The notes: generated from the sequence alone by a model not told the origin. A DNA stretch of 64,000 nucleotides from Brevibacillus sp051967035 (GCF_051967035.1 NZ_JBQCKK010000005.1:175944-239943), one strand, 5' to 3'. Counted from the stretch's first letter, positions 1 through 9,238 are shown. Program-made: numbers and translations.

Positions 1-214
1 ATTTGGGTAATGAAGGCGGATCACCTACTTTTTGTTTTTCCGAAAAAAGCCATCCTTGACACCTTTATTATACAACAGCAGTCCGTAAAAGTCTTGATGA
101 AAAAGCAGAAGAATTTGCACAAAAACACCGAATATCCGAAGCAGGACGCAGGGAGACGGAATGATCTCCCTGATTCATTCATATGCTTGCGGTTTCAAAA
201 GAATTCACCGCGAG
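1..214. other. Left-edge intergenic sequence, no gene seen
   Basis: I see no convincing coding region here: the short open frames lack ribosome binding sites. A GGGAGA/TCTCCC inverted repeat at 151-170 could form a small hairpin just downstream of the minus-strand gene that ends at 215, but no T-run follows it on that strand, so a terminator role is weak. Confidence 0.4.
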
Positions 215-721
215 TCAGACAGCGGAATGGGACGTCATCGCCTTTTTGATGGCAGCCTGTTCTTCTTCGGACAAGTGGTAAGTGGATGTTCCCGCTTCAA
301 TCGGTTTGGCGTACACACGCGATTCTTCCCGACCGAAAATACTGGTAATCACCACACCGTTTTGGGCGTCATCCAGCATCGCCAAAGAAAAGCTGAGATC
401 GCTGCCGACATCCCCGAAGGCGTTGTAGCGAATGACGGCCACCTTGCCGCACTGGGCTGCGATCCGCTGCGATAGACGATTGAGCGTAAACTGCTGATCG
501 TTTTGCAGCTTTTTGACTTCATCCACCTGATCCAGCAGTCTGTGCAAGCCCTCCTCCAGGTTGGCTCCTCCGGTACCTGTCATCAGTCGGTTGATCGACT
601 TGCGCAGGCGACTGATGCGAACCGATTGCAGGATGACGACGAAGAGCAAAATCAGAGTCAGCGCGATTGTCCCCACAAGCAAAATGGTGACAGGGGGAAT
701 GGGAGATAGGAATGGTTCCAA
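215..721 (-). CDS. DUF4446 family membrane-anchored protein
   Basis: About 168 residues. One hydrophobic segment lies near the N-terminus (ILLVGTIALTLILLFVVIL), followed by a basic stretch, a predicted coiled coil (EEGLHRLLDQVDEVKKLQND) and a conserved C-terminal part with VIRYNAFGDVGSDLSFSLA and GVVITSIFGREES, the pattern I associate with DUF4446. I chose the TTG at 721 because AAAGGAAG stands 8 bases upstream; a longer frame to 868 has no comparable site and would run through a terminator. In related genomes this family often sits near the chromosome-partitioning genes, but none is visible here. The biochemical function is unknown. Confidence 0.8.
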   Translation of the reverse strand: MEPFLSPIPPVTILLVGTIALTLILLFVVILQSVRISRLRKSINRLMTGTGGANLEEGLHRLLDQVDEVKKLQNDQQFTLNRLSQRIAAQCGKVAVIRYNAFGDVGSDLSFSLAMLDDAQNGVVITSIFGREESRVYAKPIEAGTSTYHLSEEEQAAIKKAMTSHSAV

Positions 722-848
722 AGCATTTTCTTCCTTTCTGGTACATGCGTTGCAATAGGCAGTCAGAGCCTTCTCTATTGTAACTCCGCTTCGCCGCCCG
801 TTCAAATAAAGTCTTCGGCAAATCGGAAATACGAAAATTTGCGCAACC

Positions 849-888
849 AAAAAAAGCGACACCCTCATGGTTGAGATGTCGCTTTTTT
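849..888 (-). terminator. Bidirectional intrinsic terminator
   Basis: GCGACA (856-861) pairs with TGTCGC (877-882), with A and T runs on the two sides. It fits the end of the minus-strand gene at 944-1543 and insulates the gene at 215-721. Confidence 0.8.
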
Positions 889-943
889 CATTCCGTATGT
901 CTATGTGTCAAGCTCATCGTCCTATCGTTATCCTCCAGTCTAC

Positions 944-1543
944 CTACGCTTCCAATAGCAGCATTTCTCGACGAAGTCCTTGTAACACTTCCATGGATTT
1001 TTTTATTTGGGCCTGATCTTCTGCCTTTATCGCATCAAACAACGTCGCCAATTCATAATCGAGCTCCAAACGCAAAACCGGAATACGTTCCTCAGCGTCA
1101 CGCCGTTTCAAGGCGGCAATCACTTGGTCCATCGTCACATTGCAGAATTTTTCGTAGATCATTTTTTTCTCAGCTCCTTTAATTTCCACTATTCTGACGA
1201 CTTCACCGTACTGAACGTGCTTCATCAAGATGCAATCCTCTAACTTGACCTTGATGATGGCGTGCCCTTTTGCTTGTTCTACGAAGTGGTACAGCACCAG
1301 CGCCACTCGCGAGTCGTGTATGGGAACGCCTGCCACTTGCAGCTTGTAAGACCCGTTTAATCGCTGCATTTTCCAGTCGGAAAGGCCGTCTGTGGTGTTC
1401 ACGAGGAGGTGAAACTGCTCGGGCGACTCCTTCCACGTGACGCTCACCCCCGCTTCAACCAGGGCCTGCACCATCGCGTGCAATGTCTTGCGATCAAACC
1501 AAACCGCCAGATTGTCATACTCCAATTCCACGCCGAGATTCAT
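944..1543 (-). CDS. Hypothetical protein, about 199 residues
   Basis: A soluble, charged protein without signal peptide or membrane segment. The middle carries KHVQYGEVVRIVEIKG followed by a helical C-terminal half rich in K, E and R (IAALKRRDAEERIPVLRLEL). It resembles a family in Paenibacillus and Brevibacillus that is often mislabelled 'non-ribosomal peptide synthetase module'; I see no peptide synthetase motif and do not use that name. It is followed by its own terminator at 849-888 and is divergent from the gene at 1768. Function unknown. Confidence 0.7.
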   Translation of the reverse strand: MNLGVELEYDNLAVWFDRKTLHAMVQALVEAGVSVTWKESPEQFHLLVNTTDGLSDWKMQRLNGSYKLQVAGVPIHDSRVALVLYHFVEQAKGHAIIKVKLEDCILMKHVQYGEVVRIVEIKGAEKKMIYEKFCNVTMDQVIAALKRRDAEERIPVLRLELDYELATLFDAIKAEDQAQIKKSMEVLQGLRREMLLLEA

Positions 1544-1767
1544 CCAGGCCCCTCCCGTTGACAGAATACTCAGATTTCATTTTGGCTGTAAGGGAGTGAG
1601 TGGTATATCATATTATTCACGCTTCCGTTTTGCTATTCGTATCCCGGCAAGTATTTTTTTCCTGCGTGGTATGATATCATATGGAGGATTTCAAGCTCCC
1701 TTGACAAGGACGTTCGCCCTTTTCTTTTGCGTGACTTTCGATCATGGATAAATGAGGTGTTTGTTTC

Positions 1768-2403
1768 ATGACTGCGTTTTCCGGCTTTCGCCCAGAAGAT
1801 TTTGATGTGTTTGCGGTTGAGGGACTCGATCAGCGAATGGACGCGATCAAGACCGTGATTCGCCCCAAACTTGAAGCGCTTGGTCACTATTTTGCGCCCG
1901 TTTTGTCAGCCGCCACCGGCGATGAGATGTTTTACCATGTAGCCAAGCATGCCCGCCGCACCGTGAATCCGCCTTCCGATACGTGGGTGGCCTGGGCCCC
2001 TGACAAACGCGGGTACAAAAAGCATCCGCATTTTCAAATCGGCCTGTGGCAAACGCACTTGTTTGTCTGGTATGCCGTCATTTACGAAGCCCCGGCCAAG
2101 GCCCAGATCAGTCAGTCCTTCAGCGCGCATCTGGACGAAATCATGAGGCTGGTGCCCGCTCATTTTCACTGGTCCCCGGATCACACCTTGCCCGCCAGCA
2201 CTTCCCAGGCTGAACTGGGCAAAGCCGGTGTGCAAAAGCTGGTGGACAGGCTGGCGCAGGTCAAAAAAGCGGAACTGCTCTGTGGCTTGACCATTGATCG
2301 TCGCGATCCGGTGCTTGCTGACCCGCAGGCGCTCTTGGGACGACTCGAAAACACGTTTGCCGTTCTCAGCAAGCTGTACACAATCGGTGCAATGGGTCGG
2401 TAA
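1768..2403 (+). CDS. UPF0637 (DUF1054) family protein, YktB-like
   Basis: 211 residues, the usual length of the YktB family. The start FSGFRPEDFDVFAVEGLDQR and the core HAARRT-like segment followed by WVAWAPDKRGYKKHPHFQIG are typical. GAGGTG stands 8 bases before the ATG. It is a single-gene unit: an intrinsic terminator follows at 2446. No catalytic motif is obvious and the molecular role of the family is not established. Confidence 0.85.
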   Translation: MTAFSGFRPEDFDVFAVEGLDQRMDAIKTVIRPKLEALGHYFAPVLSAATGDEMFYHVAKHARRTVNPPSDTWVAWAPDKRGYKKHPHFQIGLWQTHLFVWYAVIYEAPAKAQISQSFSAHLDEIMRLVPAHFHWSPDHTLPASTSQAELGKAGVQKLVDRLAQVKKAELLCGLTIDRRDPVLADPQALLGRLENTFAVLSKLYTIGAMGR

Positions 2404-2445
2404 GCTTTTGGTTATCGCCTCCCTGACATTTGATAAAAATATATG

Positions 2446-2498
2446 CAAAAGAACAGGTCCGCTTTCTTGAAAAGCCTTTGCCTGTTCTTTTGTTTTTT
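2446..2498 (+). terminator. Intrinsic terminator after the yktB-like gene
   Basis: AAAAGAACAGG (2447-2457) pairs with CCTGTTCTTTT (2481-2491), then a T-rich run. The A-rich left flank means it may also serve the minus-strand gene ending at 2552. Confidence 0.85.
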
Positions 2499-2551
2499 TG
2501 CCTGCCGGCCACAGGCGGCGGCATCCGCGGGGAAAAGGAACGCCTTCCCTT

Positions 2552-3514
2552 TTAGCCGCGAATTCCATTCAACCGCTGAAGGCCGCTTTCCGCCTCCCGA
2601 AACATCCGTTCGAACAGCTCCTGGACGGAAGGGATGTCCTCGATCAGGCCGATGACCTGCCCTGCCCAGCCGAAGCCGCGCTCCTGGTCGCCCTCGTAGA
2701 TGAAAGCGCGGTTCTTCTCACCGCTGATGAAGTTTTTCAGTTCTTCATAACCTGCTCCTTCTTTTTCCAACTGCAAAATGCGATCAGAGCCTGGCGTGCG
2801 TACAACCCTTGCTGGCGCTCCCAGCGTTCTTTTGATGACGGCGGTATCTTGCTCGGTTCCATTCAGCAGAGCCTGCTTGTACGCCTCATGGGCATGCACG
2901 CACTCCTGTGTGGCGATGAACCGGGTGCCCATTTCCACGCCTTCCGCGCCCAGCGCGAGAGCGGCCAGAAGTCCGCGTCCGTCGCCAATCCCGCCACTGG
3001 CCAGCACCGGGATGCGGACGGAGTCGACGACGCGCGGAATGAGCACAAACGTCCCGATATCGTCCCGTCCAAGATGGCCTCCGCCCTCCTGCCCGACGGC
3101 CATGACGGCGTCTGCCCCGATCGCCTCCGCTTTTTGCGCTTGCCGCACGGATGCGACCAGCACCAGCTTTTTGATCGGATGGCCGTCGAGCCGACGCAGG
3201 AGCGGCTCGGGATTGCCTCCGGTCACGGAGATGGCCGCTACTTTCTCTTCGATGGCGACCTCCAGCGCTTCTTCATACGGCCTGTTGTATTGCCCGATCG
3301 CAAAATTGACGCCAAACGGCTTGTCTGTAAGCTCGCGCACCTTGCGAATTTCTTTGCGCAGCGCTTCCGCGGACGGCAGCGACATCGCCGTGACCTGTCC
3401 CAGCCCGCCTGCGTTTGACACAGCAGCGGCCAACTCCGCGTATGCTAGATAGGCCAATCCGCCCTGAACCACCGGATAGTTGATTTGCAACAGCTCGGTT
3501 ACTCTTGTTTTCAT
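2552..3514 (-). CDS. Nitronate monooxygenase / FabK-type flavoprotein
   Basis: 320-residue FMN-dependent TIM-barrel enzyme of the 2-nitropropane dioxygenase (NMO) family, which also includes the enoyl-ACP reductase FabK. Visible marks: YPVVQGGLAYLAYAELAAAV at the N-terminus, PFGVNFAIG, the glycine-rich VGQEGGGHLGRDDIGTFVLIP, IPVLASGGIGDGRGL and EGVEMGTRFIATQE for phosphate and flavin binding. I chose the ATG at 3514 because GGGGTG stands 6 bases upstream; an ATG at 3520 is the alternative. No fatty acid synthesis genes are adjacent, so nitronate detoxification is more likely than FabK, but sequence reading alone does not separate them. Confidence 0.85.
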   Translation of the reverse strand: MKTRVTELLQINYPVVQGGLAYLAYAELAAAVSNAGGLGQVTAMSLPSAEALRKEIRKVRELTDKPFGVNFAIGQYNRPYEEALEVAIEEKVAAISVTGGNPEPLLRRLDGHPIKKLVLVASVRQAQKAEAIGADAVMAVGQEGGGHLGRDDIGTFVLIPRVVDSVRIPVLASGGIGDGRGLLAALALGAEGVEMGTRFIATQECVHAHEAYKQALLNGTEQDTAVIKRTLGAPARVVRTPGSDRILQLEKEGAGYEELKNFISGEKNRAFIYEGDQERGFGWAGQVIGLIEDIPSVQELFERMFREAESGLQRLNGIRG

Positions 3515-3678
3515 CTCCATCACCCCATTTTTGTTAAGCTTCTCGCCAGGCAGGGAAAACTCCTGCCGCCACACGCGAATATGAATAAAAATTCGCTTGC
3601 TTTCCCCCCCTATTTTGCTATACTCAATTTGTTTGTTTTATCCCCTTTATTCTTGATTCGTAAAGCGAGGCGATCGTA

Positions 3679-5151
3679 GTGAGACAAATGAAAACTCCTT
3701 TGTTCAGCGGGTTGTTGGAGCACGCCAACCGGAACCCGATTCCATTTCACATTCCGGGCCATAAGAAGGGGATGGGCATGCATCCGGCATTTCGCGAGTT
3801 CATCGGGGAGAATGCTCTCTCGATAGACCTCATTAACATTGCGCCGCTGGATGACCTGCATCATCCGAAGGCAATGATTAAAGAAGCACAGGAATTGGCA
3901 GCCGAAGCGTTCGGCGCTGACCATACATTTTTCTCCGTCCAGGGCACAAGCGGCGCCATCATGGCAATGATCATGGCGACGTGCAGTCCCGGCGACAAAA
4001 TCATCGTACCGAGAAACGTACACAAATCCGTCATGTCGGCGATTATTTTCGCCGGAGCGGTGCCCATTTTCATTCATCCCGCGATGGACGAGCGTCTGGG
4101 CATCTCCCACGGGATCACCGTAAAAGCCGTGCAAAAAGCGCTGGAAGCCCACCCTGACGCAGCGGCGCTTCTGGTAATCAACCCTACCTACTTCGGCATT
4201 GCCGGCGACTTGCGCGAGATCGTGCGAACCGCGCACAATTACGAAATTCCGGTCCTGGTGGACGAAGCCCATGGCGTACACATTCATTTCCATGAGGACT
4301 TGCCGATTTCCGCCATGCAAGCCGGAGCGGATATGGCGGCGACGAGCGTACACAAGCTGGGCGGCTCCCTCACGCAGACGTCCATCCTGAACGTGCGCGA
4401 GGGCCTCGTCGATGTCGATCGCGTCAAAACGGTTCTGAGCATGCTGACGACGACCTCGACCTCTTACATCTTCCTGGCTTCGCTCGATATGGCCCGCCAG
4501 CACCTGGCGCTCAACGGGAAGATGCTGGCCGAAAAAGCGATGCAGCTCGCAAACAAGGCACGCGACCTCATCAACGACATCCCGCGCATTTACTGCGTAG
4601 GCAAAGAAATTCTCGGAAAACCGGCGACGTATGCCATGGACCCGACCAAGCTGTTGATTCACGTACGCGATCTCGGCATTACCGGCTGGGAAGTGGAAAA
4701 CTGGCTGCGCGACAAGTACAACATCGAAGTGGAAATGAGCGATCTGTACAACATTCTCTGTTTTGTCACGGCCGGGGATACAGAAGAATCGATTCACGCG
4801 CTGGTCAATGCGCTCCGCGAATTGTCTGTGGAATTTGCCCACGTGCAGGCAGAAGAAAAGCCAACAATCTCCCTGCCGAACATCCCCGTGCTGTCTACGA
4901 CGCCGCGCGAGGCATTCTATGCGGAGACGGAAACCATTCCGCTGGCGGAAGCCGCCGGCCGCGTCATCGCGGAGTTCATCATGGTGTACCCGCCCGGCAT
5001 TCCGATTTTCCTGCCGGGAGAAGTCGTCTCCGAAGAAAATATTGCGTACATCCAGGAAAACATCCGCGCCGGTCTGCCTGTCCAAGGCCCGGAGGATGAG
5101 TCGCTGAAAACGATCAAAGTCCTGAAAAGACAAACCGCGATTTCGGGTTAA
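3679..5151 (+). CDS. speA: Orn/Lys/Arg decarboxylase, SpeA type
   Basis: 490 residues, matching the length of Bacillus subtilis arginine decarboxylase SpeA. It is a PLP enzyme of the fold I Orn/Lys/Arg decarboxylase group, without the N-terminal wing domain of the enterobacterial enzymes. HIPGHKKGMGMHP near residue 24, DEAHG (195-199) and the Schiff-base lysine K226 in SVHKLGGS are visible; the C-terminal domain contains YPPGIPIFLPGE. The GTG start at 3679 has GAGG 8 bases upstream; an ATG nine bases later is possible. It would make agmatine, feeding polyamine synthesis. No other polyamine gene is adjacent, and lysine specificity cannot be excluded. Confidence 0.9.
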   Translation: MRQMKTPLFSGLLEHANRNPIPFHIPGHKKGMGMHPAFREFIGENALSIDLINIAPLDDLHHPKAMIKEAQELAAEAFGADHTFFSVQGTSGAIMAMIMATCSPGDKIIVPRNVHKSVMSAIIFAGAVPIFIHPAMDERLGISHGITVKAVQKALEAHPDAAALLVINPTYFGIAGDLREIVRTAHNYEIPVLVDEAHGVHIHFHEDLPISAMQAGADMAATSVHKLGGSLTQTSILNVREGLVDVDRVKTVLSMLTTTSTSYIFLASLDMARQHLALNGKMLAEKAMQLANKARDLINDIPRIYCVGKEILGKPATYAMDPTKLLIHVRDLGITGWEVENWLRDKYNIEVEMSDLYNILCFVTAGDTEESIHALVNALRELSVEFAHVQAEEKPTISLPNIPVLSTTPREAFYAETETIPLAEAAGRVIAEFIMVYPPGIPIFLPGEVVSEENIAYIQENIRAGLPVQGPEDESLKTIKVLKRQTAISG

Positions 5152-5172
5152 CCCCCATTCTTGCGATCACAG

Positions 5173-5206
5173 CCGTTGCCCCTTTGATGGAGGCAGCGGT
5201 TTTTTT
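5173..5206 (+). terminator. Intrinsic terminator after speA
   Basis: CCGTTGCC (5173-5180) pairs with GGCAGCGG (5192-5199) with one G-T wobble, followed by seven T. Confidence 0.9.
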
Positions 5207-5229
5207 CATGATGAGGCAAGGAACCATCA

Positions 5230-5267
5230 GCAAAACAGGCGACTAGGACTTTGCCTACTCGCCTGTT
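5230..5267 (-). terminator. Intrinsic terminator of the beta-propeller gene
   Basis: AACAGGCGA (5234-5242) pairs with TCGCCTGTT (5259-5267); on the minus strand a short T-run follows. It stands a few bases past the stop of the gene at 5273. Confidence 0.75.
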
Positions 5268-5272
5268 CTCGT

Positions 5273-7414
5273 TTACTTATAGAAGCGAATGTCGATCGTG
5301 GTGAGGCCAGCTTGGTTAAACAAATCCACCATGCGCTTGCTGTCGCGGAAAGCCTCTGTCAGCGGCAACGCTAGTTCGTCCTCTGTCCCCTGGAAGAAGA
5401 CAAACATGATTTTGTTAAAATCGGTACTGTTCATTTTCTCCGTCAGCGTGCCATCGAGCAGCAAATCCACCAGTTTGTACTCTTTGTAGTCGCCCGGCTC
5501 AGGATTCGGCTTTGGATCGGTGCCTGGCTCCTCTACGGCATCATCATCCCGCGGGCTTGCAAATGCCATCGTGTACACGACAGGTTTGCCGTCGCGCTCG
5601 TCGATCCAGACGATGCGATTTCCGCCGATTCTCGGGCTGGAAATCTCCGCCTTGTCGTTCCACTCCACATCGCTGTAGGAACGGTCTTCTGCATCGTACA
5701 GTTCAAAGTAAAAGTCTTTTTCTTTGGGAGACAAGCGGTTATCTTCAAAAAGAATCATATTGCGGGAAGCTTGCGGATTTTTTTGGTCGCGTTCCGAGTA
5801 GCGGATCAAGAGATCTGTCCGTTGACGGTCGATTCTGTAGTAGTACAAATCCCAACCGTTTTTCGCGCCTCCGCTGTTTTCGCTCCAGACCACAAAATCG
5901 TCTCCGATTTGCGCGGATTGTACTTCCACGTTTTTGCGGATCACCGTCTCGTCTTTTTCCTCGATGTCGTACAAGTAAATGTCTGCTTTTTTCGAGCCTG
6001 TTTCCTCTACCCAGACCACGTAATTGCCGTAAATATCCACGCTCAACGGCTCGGTTCTCAGGCTGGCAATTTCTTCTTCCTTGCCCGTTGCCAGGTCGGT
6101 GATGATCAGGTCGGCGCGGCGATCCGCATTGACCCACAACAGCTTGGTGCCGTCGACCTCGTACAGCTTGTCACTCGGCTCCTGGTCGTCATCTCCGTTC
6201 GTTATCTGCTTTTCCCTGCCTGTGCGAATATCGTACGCGACGAGTGCGTCTTCCCGCTGATCGTACCAGACTACGTACTTGCCGCTCACAACCGGACGAA
6301 TCGGGTCGGCGTCGCTTTTGCTGATGACCTTGCTCGTTCCTTTTTCCGTGTCGAACAGGACGACGGCGTTTGCCTTTTTCGACTCTGTCACGTACACGAC
6401 GTAGCGGTCAGAGCCATCCGGTTGGCTCGGCTCCCCGAAGGTGGCGCCCAGCCCGATATCAGCTCGTTCGTCCAGATCATAAATATGGAGGCGCAGCTTT
6501 TTGTCGTTGTCTCTCTTTGCGTACATGACGTACTCTTCAAAAATGCGCGGACGCACCGACTCGAACACGCTGCTCGCGATTTCGTTGCCGGAAGATTTGC
6601 TCGCGTCCCGATACGCCAGATCGTCGTCGTCCAGGTAGACGATCGTGTCTTTGTAAATATGTACGCCCGACTTGGCGGTCGACGTATCGGTCAATGGCTT
6701 GTTTCTTCCCGTGCCGATCGTGTACACGTAAACCTGCTGGCCGTTTACGTAGGCGATTTTGTCACTGAATAGGCTCGGCTCCACCTGGTGTGCCTTGCCT
6801 CCTGCAGCCAATTCTTCCTTTTGCTTGTTGATGTCGTAGTAGTAGATGTCCGGGTTGCCATTGCGGGAGTCTTCCCACGCTACATAGCTGTCGCTTACGG
6901 TCGGATCGCTGGCTTTGCCGCTGGTGGAGACGCGGGTGGTGTCGCCAGTCGCGATGTCGTACATGTAAATGTCGGTTCCCGCATCGCTTTTCCCGGACCA
7001 AACGACCTTTTTCCCCGAGATCTCCAGATCGGAGGCAGCGGCTTTTCCGCTGGTCAAGCGAATTTCCTCGTCCTTGGCAATGTCGTACAAATACACGTCT
7101 GCTCCGCCGTGGCGAGAGTCGATCCAGACTGCGTACTTTCCGTCGATCCGCGGGCTTGTCTTGTCAGATTGTTTGTCGCCGATCTTCGTCTCTGTCTGCT
7201 TGCTCACATGGTACAAGGTGAGCGTTTGTTCCCCCGCAACCTTCCAGATCGCATATTCCTTGGAAATATCAAATCCGTCTTTGGAAACTTCCGGCTGACT
7301 TACGTCTATTTTGATTTCCTGTCCGATACTGTTCGCAAACGCTGGAGTCCCCGTCCACAGGGAGGTGACCAGCAACGCGGCAGCCAGCAGCCCCTGCATG
7401 GGCTTACGTTTCAT
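5273..7414 (-). CDS. Exported TolB-like beta-propeller repeat protein
   Basis: 713 residues. A Sec signal peptide (MKRKPMQGLLAAALLVTSLW then cleavage after AFA, residue 27) precedes about a dozen repeats of roughly 45-50 residues with the motif YAVWIDSRHGGADVYLYDI or close variants, the signature of TolB/YncE-like propeller blades. After a PxPxPG linker a short C-terminal region rich in hydrophobic residues follows. AAGGAGG stands 8 bases before the ATG at 7414; longer frames upstream lack a site. It is monocistronic with its own terminator. There is no S-layer homology domain or sortase motif, so the protein is probably secreted or wall-associated. The ligand is unknown. Confidence 0.85.
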   Translation of the reverse strand: MKRKPMQGLLAAALLVTSLWTGTPAFANSIGQEIKIDVSQPEVSKDGFDISKEYAIWKVAGEQTLTLYHVSKQTETKIGDKQSDKTSPRIDGKYAVWIDSRHGGADVYLYDIAKDEEIRLTSGKAAASDLEISGKKVVWSGKSDAGTDIYMYDIATGDTTRVSTSGKASDPTVSDSYVAWEDSRNGNPDIYYYDINKQKEELAAGGKAHQVEPSLFSDKIAYVNGQQVYVYTIGTGRNKPLTDTSTAKSGVHIYKDTIVYLDDDDLAYRDASKSSGNEIASSVFESVRPRIFEEYVMYAKRDNDKKLRLHIYDLDERADIGLGATFGEPSQPDGSDRYVVYVTESKKANAVVLFDTEKGTSKVISKSDADPIRPVVSGKYVVWYDQREDALVAYDIRTGREKQITNGDDDQEPSDKLYEVDGTKLLWVNADRRADLIITDLATGKEEEIASLRTEPLSVDIYGNYVVWVEETGSKKADIYLYDIEEKDETVIRKNVEVQSAQIGDDFVVWSENSGGAKNGWDLYYYRIDRQRTDLLIRYSERDQKNPQASRNMILFEDNRLSPKEKDFYFELYDAEDRSYSDVEWNDKAEISSPRIGGNRIVWIDERDGKPVVYTMAFASPRDDDAVEEPGTDPKPNPEPGDYKEYKLVDLLLDGTLTEKMNSTDFNKIMFVFFQGTEDELALPLTEAFRDSKRMVDLFNQAGLTTIDIRFYK

Positions 7415-7481
7415 GAGACAATTCCTCCTTTTGCAACGATTTTTACACTTCTCCATTATCCTCCAGTATGAAAAGGTTGTC

Positions 7482-7513
7482 AAAAAAAGCAGGCCCTTGC
7501 CAAAAGGGCCTGC
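7482..7513 (-). terminator. Intrinsic terminator in a gene-free stretch
   Basis: GCAGGCCCTT (7489-7498) pairs with AAGGGCCTGC (7504-7513); on the minus strand seven T follow. No minus-strand gene lies just upstream, so its client is unclear. Confidence 0.75.
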
Positions 7514-7581
7514 CAAATTGCAACAGAGAGGCTCTTGCCGACAGGGCATTCTCCGGGCCAGGGGAAATAGTCGCACAGACA

Positions 7582-7614
7582 AAAGAATCCGATTTTGTAT
7601 CGGATTCTTTTATT
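7582..7614 (+). terminator. Second orphan terminator hairpin
   Basis: AAAGAATCCGAT (7582-7593) and ATCGGATTCTTT (7599-7610) form a perfect 12-bp stem with T-rich sequence on both strands. Between 7415 and 7774 I see no gene; this stretch holds only the two hairpins and the start of the AT-rich islet. Confidence 0.7.
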
Positions 7615-7774
7615 TGTGAAAAATTCGTTCGTTTGCGTGCAAAGGCTTTTTTCAAAAAGCAAAAAGATTTCTAAGAGGCGGTTGTATTTTACTTTGCTTT
7701 TTTACCTACAAGGGTGAAGGCGATGAGTTGAGCGCTCAAAATAGTCGCTACTACCCATACAAAGGAGTGTTAGT

Positions 7775-8374
7775 ATGTCCAATTTTTCTTTAGGCACAGA
7801 TGGAGCAAACCTTATCAAAAAACATGAGGGTTTTTCCTTGAAATTTTATGGAGATCCTTATGGGTATCCAACAGTTGGATGGGGACACTTGATAACAGAC
7901 ACGAAAGTATACAAAAAAAATACAACAGGGAATCCAAATGATTCTCTTCTATCCCAAGCAGAAGCTGATGCTTTATCAAAGTCCTTAAATCTAGGTTATA
8001 CTTCACCAATCTCTCAGTCTAAGGCAAATACTTTTTTTGCTGATGATACTGCAAAGGCTGTAAAGGCGGTTAATAAATTAGAACTTCCTACAGGTTGTCA
8101 ATTTACACAATCGCAGTTTGATGCACTTGTTTCGCTCACTTATAATGGAGGTCCTGGGGTGCTAACAACCGATGATGTACAAGCTATGCTTGCCCATGTG
8201 TTTATATATCCTTTTATTGGCCCACTTACACCAGCTCAAAGCGATACTTGTTCAAAATTAGTCAGCAAAGCATTTTCATACGATAGAAATTTACAAAAAA
8301 GAAGAAATGAAGAAGCAACTTTATTTTGTAAAGGCATGCCTTATACTCACAAATATCCAGTATATACACTGTAG
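7775..8374 (+). CDS. GH24 phage-type lysozyme (endolysin-like)
   Basis: 199 residues with the T4/P22-lysozyme signature: E18 in KKHEGF, D27 in YGDPYG and T33 in YPTVGWGH, the expected E-x8-D-x5-T spacing for glycoside hydrolase family 24. Further on QFDALVSLTYNGGPG is the conserved second helix region. No signal peptide or cell wall-binding repeat is present, as in many phage endolysins, but no holin or other phage gene is adjacent. AAAGGAG stands 7 bases before the ATG. The gene is far richer in A+T than its neighbours, pointing to transfer. It would cleave peptidoglycan between MurNAc and GlcNAc. Confidence 0.85.
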   Translation: MSNFSLGTDGANLIKKHEGFSLKFYGDPYGYPTVGWGHLITDTKVYKKNTTGNPNDSLLSQAEADALSKSLNLGYTSPISQSKANTFFADDTAKAVKAVNKLELPTGCQFTQSQFDALVSLTYNGGPGVLTTDDVQAMLAHVFIYPFIGPLTPAQSDTCSKLVSKAFSYDRNLQKRRNEEATLFCKGMPYTHKYPVYTL

Positions 8375-8396
8375 TTTCATCGTTTGACGACATAAA

Positions 8397-8436
8397 CCAA
8401 GAAAGGTCAACCTTTGGGCTGACCTTTCTTGGTTAA
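8397..8436 (+). terminator. Intrinsic terminator after the lysozyme gene
   Basis: CCAAGAAAGGTCA (8397-8409) pairs perfectly with TGACCTTTCTTGG (8420-8432). The following T-run is short. Confidence 0.75.
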
Positions 8437-8500
8437 AAAATGAACTCACAGGCATTTTCTATTCGATTGGCACAGAACTTGTTCCATACCTTCCCTTCAT

Positions 8501-9100
8501 TTAATCAGTAATTTTTTTAAGCTCAAAATGAGTTGCCTCTAATAACAAAATAAGCCGATCATTATTAACCATAAAAAAACTTAGAGGTATGCCAAGGTTT
8601 GTAGAAGAGTCATTTAATACTATGTATTTTACCTTATCATTGTTATTTATATGTAAAGTATCGGGATCTGTTTTAAATAAACGATAAAACGAGATTGTGT
8701 TATAACATATAAAGTTAAGTTCATATAATGGGTTCTTGAGTTCATGTTGATAATTCGTATAGTTTTTAAGTCCTTTTGATGAAAAGAAGTCTTTTTTGAT
8801 TATAAATTCATCACCGATAATTTTTTGCCCTGTTGGATATTCAGAAGCATCATTGTATGAATTTGAAAACCCCAAAAGTTTCTCAACTTTCCACGTTCCA
8901 TAGAAAGACTTTTCAGTTTCACTATCCAACGTTGTAAATACATCCTCACAATAGTCAGTGGTGTTTTCTGGAGTCATAGACTCATCCGCTTCAGGCTTAG
9001 GATTACTGGAAGTATTTGGATGCGATGTCATTTCAACATTTCCACAAGCCGATGTTAGCATCAACATCATCAGGATACAAACCCATCCTATCTTTTTCAT
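8501..9100 (-). CDS. Hypothetical lipoprotein
   Basis: 199 residues. The N-terminus is a lipoprotein signal: basic KK, hydrophobic segment, then the lipobox LTSAC (C19). A low-complexity linker rich in N, P, E and T follows (residues 25-50), and then a globular domain containing FYGTWKVEKLLGF, a phrase seen in lipocalin-like or immunity-type lipoproteins. CGGAGTG precedes the ATG. Base composition is AT-rich like the lysozyme gene, so both probably arrived together. I do not recognise a specific family. Confidence 0.65.
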   Translation of the reverse strand: MKKIGWVCILMMLMLTSACGNVEMTSHPNTSSNPKPEADESMTPENTTDYCEDVFTTLDSETEKSFYGTWKVEKLLGFSNSYNDASEYPTGQKIIGDEFIIKKDFFSSKGLKNYTNYQHELKNPLYELNFICYNTISFYRLFKTDPDTLHINNNDKVKYIVLNDSSTNLGIPLSFFMVNNDRLILLLEATHFELKKITD

Positions 9101-9238
9101 GATTCACACTCCGATTTATTTTTTTGATTGTGTCACAATCTCTTCCGACATCCTGGCAGCCATGATTGCTTCGGACACCGATAGCTACACATCCATGGAT
9201 AATCGCTTGCGCACGATCAGCTCACGACGGTTATTCTT

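Noticed and set aside
1660..1690. TATGATATCATA palindrome as an operator of the yktB-like gene
   Set aside because: A 12-base AT palindrome is likely by chance and no regulator gene is nearby.
3610..5133. 507-codon open frame on the minus strand opposite speA
   Set aside because: It is rich in H, R and F, has no ribosome binding site and lies wholly antisense to a clear decarboxylase gene; it is a frame shadow.
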